From: JAABQT01 sp035459025
Lineage (GTDB): Bacteria; Pseudomonadota; Gammaproteobacteria; Burkholderiales; SG8-39
Assembly (NCBI GenBank): GCA_035459025.1
Contig: DATHYT010000094.1
Span: 107,457-171,456 of the forward strand
Direction: 5' to 3'
DNA: 64,000 nucleotides
The position numbers and the translations under genes are program-made. The notes beneath the pieces were generated by a model that was not told the DNA's origin, ran no database searches, and saw only the letters and a list, made by a program, of their open reading frames with translations. Below, piece after piece: positions 1 to 10,700 of this stretch. Every line of letters begins with the position of its first letter. The stretch's first letter is position 1.

Positions 1-1
1 C

Positions 2-2331
<2,330 letters not shown>

Positions 2332-2335
<4 letters not shown>

Positions 2336-3528
2336 AGACCCGGAACAAGATCCTGCTCGCCGTGGCCGCGGCTGCGCTCGCGGCGCTCGTCGCCTGGTCG
2401 CTGCAGCCGCAGCCGGTCGCCGTGGAGCTCGCCGCGGTGACCCGCGGCGCGTTCGAGCAGACCATCGTCGACGACGGCAAGACGCGCGTGCGCGACCGCT
2501 ACGTGATCGCCGCGCCGCTCTCCGGCCGGGTGGAGCGCATCCGCTTCGAGCCGGGCGACCCGGTGCGCCAGGGACAGGTGGTGGCGCTGCTGACCCCGAC
2601 CGCGCCCGCCTTCCTCGACGCGCGCACCTCGCGCGAGCTGCAGGAGCGCGTGGGCGCCGCGCAGGCGCAGGTGGCGCGCGCGCGCGCGGAGACGGCGAAG
2701 GTGCTGGCGCAGCGCGACCAGGCGCGCGCCGACCTCGAGCGCCAGGCGAAGCTCGCCGCCGAGGGCTTCGTCTCGCCCACCGCGCGCGAGCAGGCGGCGC
2801 TCGCGCTGCGCACCGCGGAGCGCTCGGTGGAAGCCGCGCGCTTCGCCGAGGATGCCGCGGGCCACGACCTGGCGCAGGCGCGCGCGGCGCTTGCGCGCTA
2901 TCGCAGCGGCGACCCGACCGCAAAGTGGGAGGTAACCTCGCCGGTGAACGGCTCGGTGCTCAAGGTCGTGCAGAAGAGCGAGAGCCCGGTGGCGCTCGGC
3001 GCGCCGCTGCTGGAAGTCGCCGACGCGAGGAGCCTCGAAGCCGTCGTGGACGTGCTGTCGCAGGATGCGGTCGCCGTGCGTCCCGGCATGGCGGCGCGCG
3101 TCGAGCTCGGCCAGGGCGTGGCGCCGCTGCCCGCCCTGGTGCGCCGCATCGAGCCGGCCGCCTTCACCAAAATCTCCGCGCTCGGCGTCGAGGAGCAGCG
3201 CGTCAACGTGATCCTCGACTTCGCCGGGCCGCTCGACACGATCTGGACGCTCGGCGACGCGTTCCGCGTCGAGGCGCACATCGTCACCTACCGCGCCGAG
3301 GACGCGGTCAAGGTGCCGGTGGGCGCGCTGTTCCGCGAGGGCGAGGGCTGGGCAGTGTTCGTGGCGCAGGACGGCGCCGCTGCGAAGCGCGCGGTCAGGG
3401 TGGCGCGCAGGAACGGCGCCGAGGCGATGGTCGAAGACGGGCTCGCGGCGGGCGAGCGCGTCATCGTCTACCCCTCGGACGCGCTGCGCGACGGCTCGGC
3501 GATCGAGATTTCCTCCGGCCGGCCGTGA
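2332..3528 (+). CDS. HlyD-family periplasmic adaptor (membrane fusion protein)
   Basis: Periplasmic adaptor expected to link the preceding permease to an outer-membrane channel. The 398-residue protein begins with a basic stretch and one membrane anchor (about residues 5-23). Then come a split lipoyl/barrel-sandwich domain, an Ala/Arg/Gln-rich coiled-coil hairpin at about 95-190, and a C-terminal beta-barrel with VPVGALF-type strands. It starts at an ATG overlapping the permease stop. Substrate cannot be deduced. The pairing with an FtsX-type permease, rather than an RND pump, points to an ABC exporter of the MacAB/DevBC kind. Confidence 0.88.
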
Positions 3529-3631
3529 CCCCGACGCCTGACGACGCCGGCGCCATGACCTTGGACCTGGAGGCGGTGGTGACGCGCACGGCGCGGGTGG
3601 TGCGCGATCCGGGCGATCTGGAGCCAGCGGC

Positions 3632-4384
3632 GTGACGCGGGCGACACCGCAGGCGATTCTCGAGGCAGCGGGCGGCCGGCGCCTCGCCTTGTTTCTCGAT
3701 TACGACGGCACGCTCACCCCGATCGTCGAGCGGCCCGAGGACGCCGTGCTCGCCGAGGAGACGCGCGCAGTGCTGCGCAGGCTCGCGCGGCGCCATGCCG
3801 TCGCCATCGTCAGCGGGCGCGATTTGCAGGACGTGCGCACGCGCGTCGGCGTCGAAGGCCTGCACTACGCCGGGAGCCACGGTTTCGACATCGCCGGCCC
3901 GGGCGGCGGCCACGTGCACGGGGCAGCGCGCGGCGCCGAGCCGCGCCTCGCCGCCGCGGCCGACGAGCTCGAGGCCCGCACGGCGCAGCTCGCGGGCGTG
4001 CAGGTCGAGCGCAAGCGCTTCGCCGTCGCGGTGCACTACCGGCGCGCGCGCAAGTCCGATGCCCCGCGGGTCGAGGCGGCGGTCGACCGCGCGCTGGCGC
4101 GCCACCCGGGGCTGCGCAAGACCGGCGGCAAGATGATTTTCGAGCTGCGCCCCGACGTCGACTGGGACAAGGGCCGCGCGGTGCGCTGGCTGATCGACGA
4201 TCTCGAGCTGCAGGACGCAGTGCCGGTCTACATCGGCGACGACCTCACCGACGAGGACGCGTTCCGCGCGCTCGCCGGGCGCGGCGTGGGTATCGCGGTG
4301 CAGGAATCGCCGCAGCCGACCGCGGCCACCTACACGCTGCGCGATCCCGACGAGGTGCGCGCGCTCCTCGCGGGCCTGGCGTGA
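3632..4384 (+). CDS. otsB: trehalose-6-phosphate phosphatase-like HAD hydrolase
   Basis: Predicted to dephosphorylate trehalose 6-phosphate. The 250-residue protein has HAD motif I DYDGTLTP (nucleophile Asp23, acid/base Asp25), motif II in VSGRDLQDVR, a cap domain in the middle, motif III Lys in WDKGRAVRWL and motif IV GDDLTDEDAF, as in the OtsB family. The start chosen is GTG 3632, with GGAG eight bases upstream. Its stop overlaps the GTG of the GH65 gene, so the two form one unit. No otsA is present here, so the source of a phosphorylated disaccharide is unclear. A role on another disaccharide phosphate or on a sugar 1-phosphate released by the GH65 enzyme cannot be excluded. The 103 bp upstream of it hold only a weak 26-codon frame. 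Confidence 0.85.
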   Translation: MTRATPQAILEAAGGRRLALFLDYDGTLTPIVERPEDAVLAEETRAVLRRLARRHAVAIVSGRDLQDVRTRVGVEGLHYAGSHGFDIAGPGGGHVHGAARGAEPRLAAAADELEARTAQLAGVQVERKRFAVAVHYRRARKSDAPRVEAAVDRALARHPGLRKTGGKMIFELRPDVDWDKGRAVRWLIDDLELQDAVPVYIGDDLTDEDAFRALAGRGVGIAVQESPQPTAATYTLRDPDEVRALLAGLA

Positions 4385-6777
4385 GCTGGAGCCTCGACTA
4401 CCGCGACTTCAAGCCCGCCGAGGAGCGCCTGCGCGAGGCGCTGTGCACCCTGGGCAACGGCTACTTCGCCACGCGCGGCGCCGCGCCCGAGGCCGTCGCG
4501 AGCGAAGTGCACTACCCGGGCACCTACCTCGCCGGCGGCTACGACCGCCAGCCGACCGAGATCGCCGGCCGCCGCATCGAGAACGAGGACCTGGTCAACC
4601 TGCCGAACTGGCTGGCGCTGACCTTTCGCATCGACGGCGCGGACTGGTTCGATCTGAAGGCGGTCGAAATCCTCGAATTCCGGCAGACGCTCGATTTCTC
4701 CTGCGGCGTGCTCGAGCGCCACGTGCGCTTTCGCGATGCCGCGGGACGGCACACGCGGCTCGACGAGCGGCGCCTTGTGCACATGGTCGAGCCGCACCTC
4801 GCGGCCCTGGAGACCGTGCTCACCGCCGAGGACTGGAGCGGGCCGCTGGAGCTGCTCAGCGCGCTCGACGCCCGCGTGGAGAACGCCGGCGTGGCGCGCT
4901 ACCGCGACCTCGCGCGCAAGCACCTCGAGCCGCTGGAGGCGCGCGCCGCGGGCGGGGATATGGTGTTCCTCAAGGTGCGCACGCTGCAGTCGCGCCTCGA
5001 GGTCGCGCTCGCCGCGCGCACGCGCCTGGACCGCGCCGCCCAGACCCGCGCGCGCATCGAGCCCGGCTACGCCGGACAGCACCTGCACCTCGAGATGAAG
5101 AAAGGCGAGCCGCTGCGCGCCGAGAAGGTCGTGGCGCTGCACACCTCGCGCGACCGCGCCGTGTCCGAGTGCGGCGAGGCCGCGCTCGAGTCGTGTGCGC
5201 GCGCGCCCGGGTTCGCCGCGCTTGCGGCGGGCCACGGCCTCGCCTGGCGCCACCTGTGGCAGCGCTTCGACATCGCGCTGGAGGACGGCGGCGAGCGCAC
5301 GCAGCGCATCCTGCGGCTGCACCTGTTCCACCTGCTGCAGACCGCCTCGCCCAACAGCAAGATGCTCGACGCCGGCGTGCCGGCGCGCGGGCTGCACGGC
5401 GAGGCCTACCGCGGCCACATCTTCTGGGACGAGCTGTTCATCTTTCCGCTGCTCAACTTCCGGCTGCCCGAGATCACGCGCGCGCTGCTCCTGTACCGCT
5501 ACCACCGCCTCGCCGCGGCGCGCGAGAACGCCCGCGCCGCGGGCTACCGCGGCGCCATGTTCCCCTGGCAGAGCGGCTCGAGCGGGCGCGAGGAAAGCCA
5601 GGTGGTGCACCTCAACCCGCGCTCCGGGCGCTGGATTCCCGACCACACCTACCTGCAGCGCCACGTCAACGCGGCAATCGCCTACAACGTATGGCAGTAC
5701 TGGCAGGTGACGCGCGACCGCGAGTTCCTCGCCTTCTACGGCGCCGAGATATTCCTCGAGATCGCGCGGTTCTGGGGCAGCTACGCCACGTTCAACGAGA
5801 CGCGGCGCCGCTACGAGATCCTCGGCGTGGTCGGCCCCGACGAGTTCCACACCGCGGACCCCGACGCCGGGCGACCGGGCCTCGACAACCACGCCTACAC
5901 CAGCGTGATGGCGGCCTGGGTGCTGGCGCGCGCCTTCGACGTGCTCGCGGCGCTGCCGGACGAGCGCCGGCGCGAGCTGCGCGAGACGCTCGCGCTGGGC
6001 GACGAGGAGCTGGCGCGCTGGGACGACGCCAGCCGCCGCATGCACGTCGCCTTCCACGGCGCGGGCCTGATCAGCCAGTTCGAGGGCTACGAGAAGCTTG
6101 CCGAGCTCGACTGGGCGCGCTATCGGGCCGAGTACCGCGACATCTCGCGCCTGGACCGCATCCTCGAGGCGGAAGGGCAGGACGTGAACCGCTACCAGTG
6201 CTCGAAGCAGGCCGACGTGCTGATGCTGTTCTACCTGTTTTCCGCGGAGGAGCTGGCGGAGCTCTTCGGTCGCCTGGGCTACCCGTTCCCACCCGACACC
6301 ATCCCGAAGAACGTCGCCTACTACGAGGCGCGCACCACGCACGGCTCGACGCTCTCGCGCGTGGTGAACTCCTGGGTGCTGGCGCGCTCGGACCGCGCCG
6401 GCTCCTGGCGCCAGTTCCTCGAGGCGCTGGAGAGCGACGTCGGCGACATCCAGGGCGGCACGACGCCCGAGGGCATCCACCTCGGTGCCATGGCGGGCAC
6501 CGTAGATCTGGTGCAGCGCGGCTACACCGGCATCGAGGCGCGCGGCGACGCGCTCTGGCTCAATCCGCGGCTGCCCGAGGAGCTCGCCCGCCTGCGGCTC
6601 ACCGTGCGCTACCGCGGCCTCACGCTGGATCTCGAGGTGCGCCAGGACACGCTCGAAGTGCACGCACGCGCCTCGAACGTCGCCCCGATCGCGCTCGGCA
6701 TCGTCGACGCTGTGCACCGCGTCGCGGCGGGCGAAAAGCGCGCCTTCGCGCTGCGCCGCGAGGCGCCGCTCGCTTGA
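4381..6777 (+). CDS. glycoside hydrolase family 65 protein (disaccharide phosphorylase-like)
   Basis: A 798-residue cytoplasmic GH65 enzyme with no signal peptide. This family mostly phosphorolyses alpha-linked glucose disaccharides (maltose, trehalose, kojibiose, nigerose) to beta-glucose 1-phosphate. The catalytic-acid motif GPDEFH carries Glu488, almost the same position as in characterised maltose phosphorylases. Phosphate-site motifs HGSTLS and GGTTPEGIHLGAMAGT are both present, which favours a phosphorylase over a hydrolase. The N-terminal beta-sandwich (LGNGYFATRG) and (alpha/alpha)6 barrel are complete. The GTG start overlaps the otsB stop. Substrate specificity is not readable. A trehalose-type role is inferred only from the neighbour. 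The stop codon lies inside an FNR-type box used by the next gene. Confidence 0.85.
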   Translation: MSWSLDYRDFKPAEERLREALCTLGNGYFATRGAAPEAVASEVHYPGTYLAGGYDRQPTEIAGRRIENEDLVNLPNWLALTFRIDGADWFDLKAVEILEFRQTLDFSCGVLERHVRFRDAAGRHTRLDERRLVHMVEPHLAALETVLTAEDWSGPLELLSALDARVENAGVARYRDLARKHLEPLEARAAGGDMVFLKVRTLQSRLEVALAARTRLDRAAQTRARIEPGYAGQHLHLEMKKGEPLRAEKVVALHTSRDRAVSECGEAALESCARAPGFAALAAGHGLAWRHLWQRFDIALEDGGERTQRILRLHLFHLLQTASPNSKMLDAGVPARGLHGEAYRGHIFWDELFIFPLLNFRLPEITRALLLYRYHRLAAARENARAAGYRGAMFPWQSGSSGREESQVVHLNPRSGRWIPDHTYLQRHVNAAIAYNVWQYWQVTRDREFLAFYGAEIFLEIARFWGSYATFNETRRRYEILGVVGPDEFHTADPDAGRPGLDNHAYTSVMAAWVLARAFDVLAALPDERRRELRETLALGDEELARWDDASRRMHVAFHGAGLISQFEGYEKLAELDWARYRAEYRDISRLDRILEAEGQDVNRYQCSKQADVLMLFYLFSAEELAELFGRLGYPFPPDTIPKNVAYYEARTTHGSTLSRVVNSWVLARSDRAGSWRQFLEALESDVGDIQGGTTPEGIHLGAMAGTVDLVQRGYTGIEARGDALWLNPRLPEELARLRLTVRYRGLTLDLEVRQDTLEVHARASNVAPIALGIVDAVHRVAAGEKRAFALRREAPLA

Positions 6778-6787
6778 TCCACGTCAA
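6774..6787. promoter_or_regulatory. FNR/DNR-type box 1 and class II promoter
   Basis: Box TTGATCCACGTCAA overlaps the GH65 stop. A -10-like hexamer CACAAT (6809-6814) begins 28.5 bp from the box centre, the spacing of a -41.5 activator site. The predicted transcript start is about 6821-6822, which is the start codon of the next gene. Confidence 0.75.
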
Positions 6788-6821
6788 TCGCGCCCCTCGC
6801 GCCCGGCGCACAATGACCCTC

Positions 6822-7277
6822 ATGCCACCGATGTGGATCGTCGCCGCCGACAGCAGCCAGTGCAGGATCTTCGCCGCGCACGCGCCCGACGGTGCGCTGC
6901 AGGAGCTTGAGACACTCAGCCATCCCGAAGCCCGGCTGCAGGAGCAGGCGCTGGTGTCCGACTCCCCGGGCCGCGCTTTCGACAGCAAGGGCGCCGGGCG
7001 CCACGCGATGGAAGTCGAGGTCAGCGCGAAAAAGCACGAGGCGATGATGTTCGCCGGACGCATCGCCGCTCGCCTGGATGCGGGCCGCGTGCGCCGGGAC
7101 TTCGACAAGCTGGCGCTGGTCGCGGCGCCCGAGTTTCTCGGGCTGCTGCGCGGCAAGCTCGGCCCGCAGTTGCGCGCGCTCGTCGTGCACGAGGTCGACA
7201 CGAACCCTTCGGGGATGAAAGCGGACGCGATCCGCGCGCGCCTGCCCGCGCGCCTGTTCCCCGCGCCGCCCGTCTAG
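6822..7277 (+). CDS. host attachment family protein (PF10116-like)
   Basis: A 151-residue protein beginning MPPMWIVAADSSQCRIF, matching the family named for a factor required for attachment to host cells. Members are small cytoplasmic alpha/beta proteins (WxxxADSSxARIF start, Asp-rich middle, DFxxLxLVAAPxFLGxLR core) of unknown biochemical role, resembling the eRF1/AttH-like fold. Three in-frame ATGs exist (6813, 6822, 6831). 6813 lies in the predicted -10 hexamer, so 6822 is preferred, giving an mRNA with essentially no leader. No Shine-Dalgarno sequence precedes any of them. Expression is expected to follow FNR-type box 1 at 6774-6787. Confidence 0.8.
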   Translation: MPPMWIVAADSSQCRIFAAHAPDGALQELETLSHPEARLQEQALVSDSPGRAFDSKGAGRHAMEVEVSAKKHEAMMFAGRIAARLDAGRVRRDFDKLALVAAPEFLGLLRGKLGPQLRALVVHEVDTNPSGMKADAIRARLPARLFPAPPV

Positions 7278-7298
7278 GACCGTCGGCAGGCGGCGTGC

Positions 7299-7312
7299 TT
7301 GACCTTGGTCAA
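7299..7312. promoter_or_regulatory. FNR/DNR-type box 2 and class II promoter
   Basis: Box TTGACCTTGGTCAA. A -10-like TACGCT (7334-7339) starts exactly 28.5 bp from the centre. The predicted start near 7346 leaves a 14-nt leader with an AAGGAGG ribosome site before the DksA-like gene. Confidence 0.78.
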
Positions 7313-7359
7313 ACGCGCCGCGCGTCGCGCCACTACGCTGGTAGCGACAAGGAGGACCC

Positions 7360-7752
7360 ATGGCGCCGAACCGCAGGGAAATGATCGAGCTGGCGCGCGC
7401 GATCGAGGAGCGCCGCGAGGCGCTCGCCACGGAGATCCGGCGCGAGGTGGCGCGTGCGCGAAACGAGCCGTTCGCCGAAGTCGCGGGGACGGTGCACGAC
7501 ACCGGCGACGAGGCGCTCGCCGACCTGGTGGCCGACGTGGACAATGCGGAGGTCACGCGCGACCTCGCCGAGCTGCGCGCGCTGGAGGGCGCGCGTGCGC
7601 GCATCGCGGGCGGCAGCTACGGCGTGTGCGCCGACTGCGGCGCCGACATCCCGGTGGCGCGGCTGCGCGCGCAGCTGGCGGCGCTGCGCTGCATCGCCTG
7701 CCAGGAGCGGCAAGAGAAGGGTTACGCTGGCGGCGCCCGGGCGAAGCTCTAG
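7360..7752 (+). CDS. DksA/TraR-family zinc-finger protein
   Basis: A 130-residue DksA/TraR-type protein expected to bind RNA polymerase through its secondary channel. A long N-terminal coiled coil (about residues 5-85) with an acidic tip around Asp59/Asp61/Ala63 precedes a C4 zinc finger with Cys90, Cys93, Cys111 and Cys114. The tip is not an exact copy of the DksA DxxDxA motif, so it may not replace DksA in ppGpp control. ATG 7360 has a strong AAGGAGG. The stop overlaps the stop of the convergent PolX gene. Its FNR-type promoter puts it in the low-oxygen/stationary programme of the region. Confidence 0.87.
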   Translation: MAPNRREMIELARAIEERREALATEIRREVARARNEPFAEVAGTVHDTGDEALADLVADVDNAEVTRDLAELRALEGARARIAGGSYGVCADCGADIPVARLRAQLAALRCIACQERQEKGYAGGARAKL

Positions 7753-9455
7753 GCCGCACTGCGGCGTGCAAGCGCCTTGCGCAGCTCCGCCAGCGGCCGC
7801 GCATTGAGCACGTCCTTCGTCTCCAGCCACCCGCGCCGCGCCTGCCCTACTCCATAGCGCAGCACGTCGAAGCCGTCGACGTCGTGCGCGTCGGAGCTGA
7901 CCGCGACCAGCACGCCCTCGTCCTTCGCCATGCGGCAGTGCGTGTCCGTGAGATCCAGGCGGTCCGGATGCGCGTTCAGCTCCAGCGCCACTCCCGACTT
8001 CTTCGCCGCGCGCACGAGCGCGAGCATGTCCACGTCGTAGGGCGCGCGCTGCTCGATCAGCCGCCCCGTGGGGTGCGCCAGGATCGAAAACAGCGGGTTG
8101 CGCATTGCCTTCACGATGCGCTCGGTCTGCCGCGCGCGCGGCAGGTCGAACTTCGAATGCACCGCGCCCACCACGAGATCGAGCTTCTCCAGAATCGAAT
8201 CCGGCAGGTCGAGCGTGCCGTCCTCCAGGATATCCACTTCGATGCCCTTCAGCAGCGTGATGCCGGAGAGCTTGCCGTTCAGCTCCTCGATCTCTGCGAT
8301 CTGCTTCGCCAGGCGCTGCGGATCCAGGCCGTGCGCCAGGGTGAGCTTGCGCGAGTGCTCGGTGATCGCGAGATACGAAAGCCCGTGCGCCTTCGCGGCG
8401 AGCGCCATCTCGCGCAGCGTGTTGTGGCCGTCGGTGGCCCGCGTATGCGCGTGCAAGTCGCCCTTCAGGTTCTTCAGCTCGAGCAGCGCCGGCAGCTCGC
8501 CGCGGCGCGCCGCCTCGAGTTCGCCCGCCTCCTCGCGCAGCTCGGGCTCGATGTAAGGCAGCCCGACCGCCCGGTACACCGACAACTCGGTCTCGCCCGC
8601 GACGCGCTTGTTTGCCTTCCACACGCCGTACTCGTTGATCTTGAGCCCGCGCGCGATGCCGAGCTTCCTCACGGCGATGTTGTGCGCCTTGGAGCCGGTG
8701 AAGTAGTGCAGCGCCGCGCCGAAGGATGCCGTCGGCACCACGCGCAGGTCGCACTGAATCCCGCTCGAGAGCACGGCGCTCGCGCGCGTGCTGCCCTGCG
8801 CCAGCACCTTCTTCACCTCGCCGTAGGTCACGAAGCGCTTCACCGCCGGCGCAGGCTTCGCGGCAGCGACGAGGAAATCGAGGTCGCCCACCGTCTCCTT
8901 CATGCGCCGGTAGCTGCCCGCCACCGTCGCACCGAGGTATTTCGCGAAGGGCTCGGCGTACTGCGCGGCCACCGCGAGCTTGACGCGCGGCTTCTTCTTC
9001 GCGTGCGCCGCGGCGGCGTCCAAGAGGCGCTGCGCCGTCTTCTCGCCGAAGCCCGGAATCTGCGCGAGCCTGCCCGCGCGCGCGGCGCGCTCGAGCGCTT
9101 CCAGCGAGGAGATGCGCTGCGCGTGCAACGCGCGCAGGCGCTTGGGACCGAGGCCCGGTAGCCTCAGGAGCGCGGTGATGCCGGCGGGGAACTTCTTGCG
9201 CAGCCGCTCGAGCAGCTTGCAGCTGCCGCTTGCCGCGATCTCGTGGATCTTGCCGTCGAGGTCGGCGCCGATGCCGGGGAGCTTGGGCAGCTCGCTGCCC
9301 GCGGCGAGCGCCGCGGCGAGGTCGAGCGACAGGCCGCCCACGATGCGCGCGGCGTTGCGGTAGGCGCGCACGCGAAACGGATTGTCGTCGCCGAGCTCGA
9401 GCAGGTCCGCGATCTCCTCGAACGCGGCCGCGATATCGGCGTTATGGACCGCCAT
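7749..9455 (-). CDS. polX: DNA polymerase/3'-5' exonuclease PolX with PHP domain
   Basis: Bacterial family X DNA polymerase (568 aa) used in gap-filling base-excision repair. N-terminal helix-hairpin-helix repeats (LPGIGADLDGKI, LPGLGPKRLRAL, IPGFGEKTAQRLL) span about 55-145. The polymerase active site is GSYRRMKETVGDLDFLV with Asp191 and Asp193, and the third carboxylate is probably Asp236 (QCDLRVV). The C-terminal PHP domain starts near 333 with DLHAHTRATDGHNTL and carries further metal-binding His/Asp motifs (TEHSR, GAVHSKFD, SSDAHDVDGF). The length is normal for the family. It lies directly downstream of the small acidic gene at 9471-9752, 15 bp away, probably in one transcript. Confidence 0.93.
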   Translation of the reverse strand: MAVHNADIAAAFEEIADLLELGDDNPFRVRAYRNAARIVGGLSLDLAAALAAGSELPKLPGIGADLDGKIHEIAASGSCKLLERLRKKFPAGITALLRLPGLGPKRLRALHAQRISSLEALERAARAGRLAQIPGFGEKTAQRLLDAAAAHAKKKPRVKLAVAAQYAEPFAKYLGATVAGSYRRMKETVGDLDFLVAAAKPAPAVKRFVTYGEVKKVLAQGSTRASAVLSSGIQCDLRVVPTASFGAALHYFTGSKAHNIAVRKLGIARGLKINEYGVWKANKRVAGETELSVYRAVGLPYIEPELREEAGELEAARRGELPALLELKNLKGDLHAHTRATDGHNTLREMALAAKAHGLSYLAITEHSRKLTLAHGLDPQRLAKQIAEIEELNGKLSGITLLKGIEVDILEDGTLDLPDSILEKLDLVVGAVHSKFDLPRARQTERIVKAMRNPLFSILAHPTGRLIEQRAPYDVDMLALVRAAKKSGVALELNAHPDRLDLTDTHCRMAKDEGVLVAVSSDAHDVDGFDVLRYGVGQARRGWLETKDVLNARPLAELRKALARRSAA

Positions 9456-9470
9456 GGCCCCGCGGGCCGG

Positions 9471-9752
9471 TCAGTGGTCCTCGAGGCGCGGGACGCCGTC
9501 CTCCGCGGGCTGGCCCGTGTCCGGGTCGAGGTAATCCGAGATGCCGATCTCCTCCTCGGCCTCCTCGAGCGTCTCCCCGGACTCGAGACTGCGATCGCCG
9601 CCGAGCTCCATGTCCTGCACCGCCTCGAGCAGCGTGGGGAACGGGCCGTACTCGCGGCCGCTCTCCTTGTCCTGCCAGTACACGCCGTCGGGCCGCTCGA
9701 TGATGCGCGCGCGGTCGTACTCGGGCGGGGTCTCGGGAATGGGCTGAGTCAT
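9471..9752 (-). CDS. small acidic conserved hypothetical protein
   Basis: A 93-residue, strongly acidic soluble protein (C-terminal half rich in Glu and Asp, ending in LEDH). No signal peptide, membrane segment or cysteine is seen. The N-terminal half RIIERPDGVYWQDKESGREYGPFPTLLEAVQDM looks like a compact beta-rich module of the kind described as unknown-function companions of repair genes. I recognise no named family. It is followed on the same strand by polX after 15 bp, so the pair are probably co-transcribed. The 158 bp upstream, up to the gene ending at 9911, hold an AT-richer stretch (TATCTTACTTTATTGAGGTC on the plus strand) that is probably its promoter. Confidence 0.7.
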   Translation of the reverse strand: MTQPIPETPPEYDRARIIERPDGVYWQDKESGREYGPFPTLLEAVQDMELGGDRSLESGETLEEAEEEIGISDYLDPDTGQPAEDGVPRLEDH

Positions 9753-9910
9753 GCTGAGCGTATCTTACTTTATTGAGGTCAATGCGCCAGCCCGACGGCG
9801 TGAAAAGCTCGATCCGGGCCGCCCCGAAAGGCCGGGCGATGCGCATCGCCATCGCGCGGGCGAAGCCATGGGCGAAACGGCGGCGTGCCGCGCAACCGCC
9901 GTGACGCGCC

Positions 9911-10234
9911 CTAGGAGGTCTGGCGGAAGCGCTTGCTCGCCTGACGCATGGCGAGCTCCATGTCGTGCCAGGCCTTCTGCATCCCGGCGACGAGCGGCGC
10001 GCTCGCCGCAGCGCTTTGCCGACCAAGCTTCGCCAGTGCGCGGTTCGCCGCCGCCTGCTTGCGCTTGAGCAGCTGCAGGTCGCGGACCGCGGTCGCGCGG
10101 GCGCTTTTCTCCGCTTTGCGCGCTTCCGCCATCAGCCAATCGAGCCGCTTGCCCACCGCGCGCACTTCCTTGTGCAGGTTGAGCCAGCGCTCGCCCTTGC
10201 GCTTGGTCGCTGCCGTCCTACGCTTGCGTGCCAT
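9911..10234 (-). CDS. small basic helical protein of unknown function
   Basis: A 107-residue, highly basic, all-helical protein (MARKRRTAATKRKGERW start, Lys/Arg/Ala-rich helices, ending SKRFRQTS). It has no membrane segment or cysteine. The charge pattern suggests nucleic-acid or ribosome association, but no family is recognised. It is divergent from the ribosome hibernation factor gene. The FNR-type box between them has a good -10 hexamer on each side (TAGATT at 10270-10265 for this gene), so both appear to be induced together. That makes a role in stationary-phase nucleoid or ribosome protection a reasonable guess only. Confidence 0.65.
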   Translation of the reverse strand: MARKRRTAATKRKGERWLNLHKEVRAVGKRLDWLMAEARKAEKSARATAVRDLQLLKRKQAAANRALAKLGRQSAAASAPLVAGMQKAWHDMELAMRQASKRFRQTS

Positions 10235-10291
10235 GGGGGTTCCTTTCGTCGTCTGCCAGAATCCAATCTAGAGGACACGCGGCATTGCGTA

Positions 10292-10305
10292 TTGACCTGA
10301 GTCAA
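10292..10305. promoter_or_regulatory. FNR/DNR-type box 3, bidirectional
   Basis: Box TTGACCTGAGTCAA. On the minus strand TAGATT (10270-10265) starts 28.5 bp from the centre. On the plus strand CATGCT (10328-10333) starts 29.5 bp away. One box therefore appears to drive both the basic helical protein gene and hpf. Confidence 0.75.
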
Positions 10306-10364
10306 AACCCGCCATCGCGCGTCAATGCATGCTTTGGACATCACCCCACTGGGGAGAGCCCGCA

Positions 10365-10697
10365 ATGCAACTGCCCGTACAGATCACCTACCATGGCATG
10401 GAAAGCTCTGCCGCCCTCGATAACGCGGTGCGCGAGAAGGTCGCCAAGCTCGAGCAGTATCACCCGCGCATCACAAGCTGCCGCGTCGTGATCGAGCAGC
10501 CCGCGCAGCGCAAGCGTAAGGGCAGGCAATTCGTGGTCCGCGTCGACCTGACGGCGCCTGGCAACGAAATCGCCCTGAACCACGACCACGCCGAGGACGT
10601 GTATGTGGCGCTGCGCGACGCTTTCGACGCGGCGCGCCGCAGGCTCGAGGTCCGCGCGCGCACGCGGCGCGCCGAGCTCAAGCGGCACGAGCGCTAG
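10365..10697 (+). CDS. hpf: ribosome hibernation-promoting factor, short form (HPF/YfiA family)
   Basis: A 110-residue member of the HPF/RaiA family, which binds the decoding region of the 30S subunit and inactivates ribosomes in stationary phase. It shows the family order: beta strand VQITYHGMESS, helix with LDNAVREKVAKLEQYHPRI, then strands with VVIEQP and FVVRVDLTAPG, and a helix YVALRDAFDAARRRLE. It lacks the C-terminal dimerisation domain of long HPF. ATG 10365 is preferred because it follows GGGGAGA at 10351. The earlier in-frame ATG at 10329 overlaps the predicted -10. The PspC-like gene starts 3 bp after its stop. Confidence 0.88.
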   Translation: MQLPVQITYHGMESSAALDNAVREKVAKLEQYHPRITSCRVVIEQPAQRKRKGRQFVVRVDLTAPGNEIALNHDHAEDVYVALRDAFDAARRRLEVRARTRRAELKRHER

Positions 10698-10700
10698 CGC

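Noticed and set aside
3555..3635. 26-codon frame ending in a stop that overlaps the otsB GTG
   Set aside because: Too short, with no ribosome site or recognisable sequence. At most a leader peptide.
4330..6717. 795-codon open frame on the minus strand opposite the GH65 gene
   Set aside because: Long antisense frames are expected at this GC content. The translation is Arg/Ala/Val-rich with no motif, and the plus strand encodes a recognisable enzyme.
9769..9783. TTGAGGTCAA palindrome near the small acidic gene as a possible FNR-type box
   Set aside because: The half-sites are separated by the wrong distance and no -10 lies at the class II spacing.
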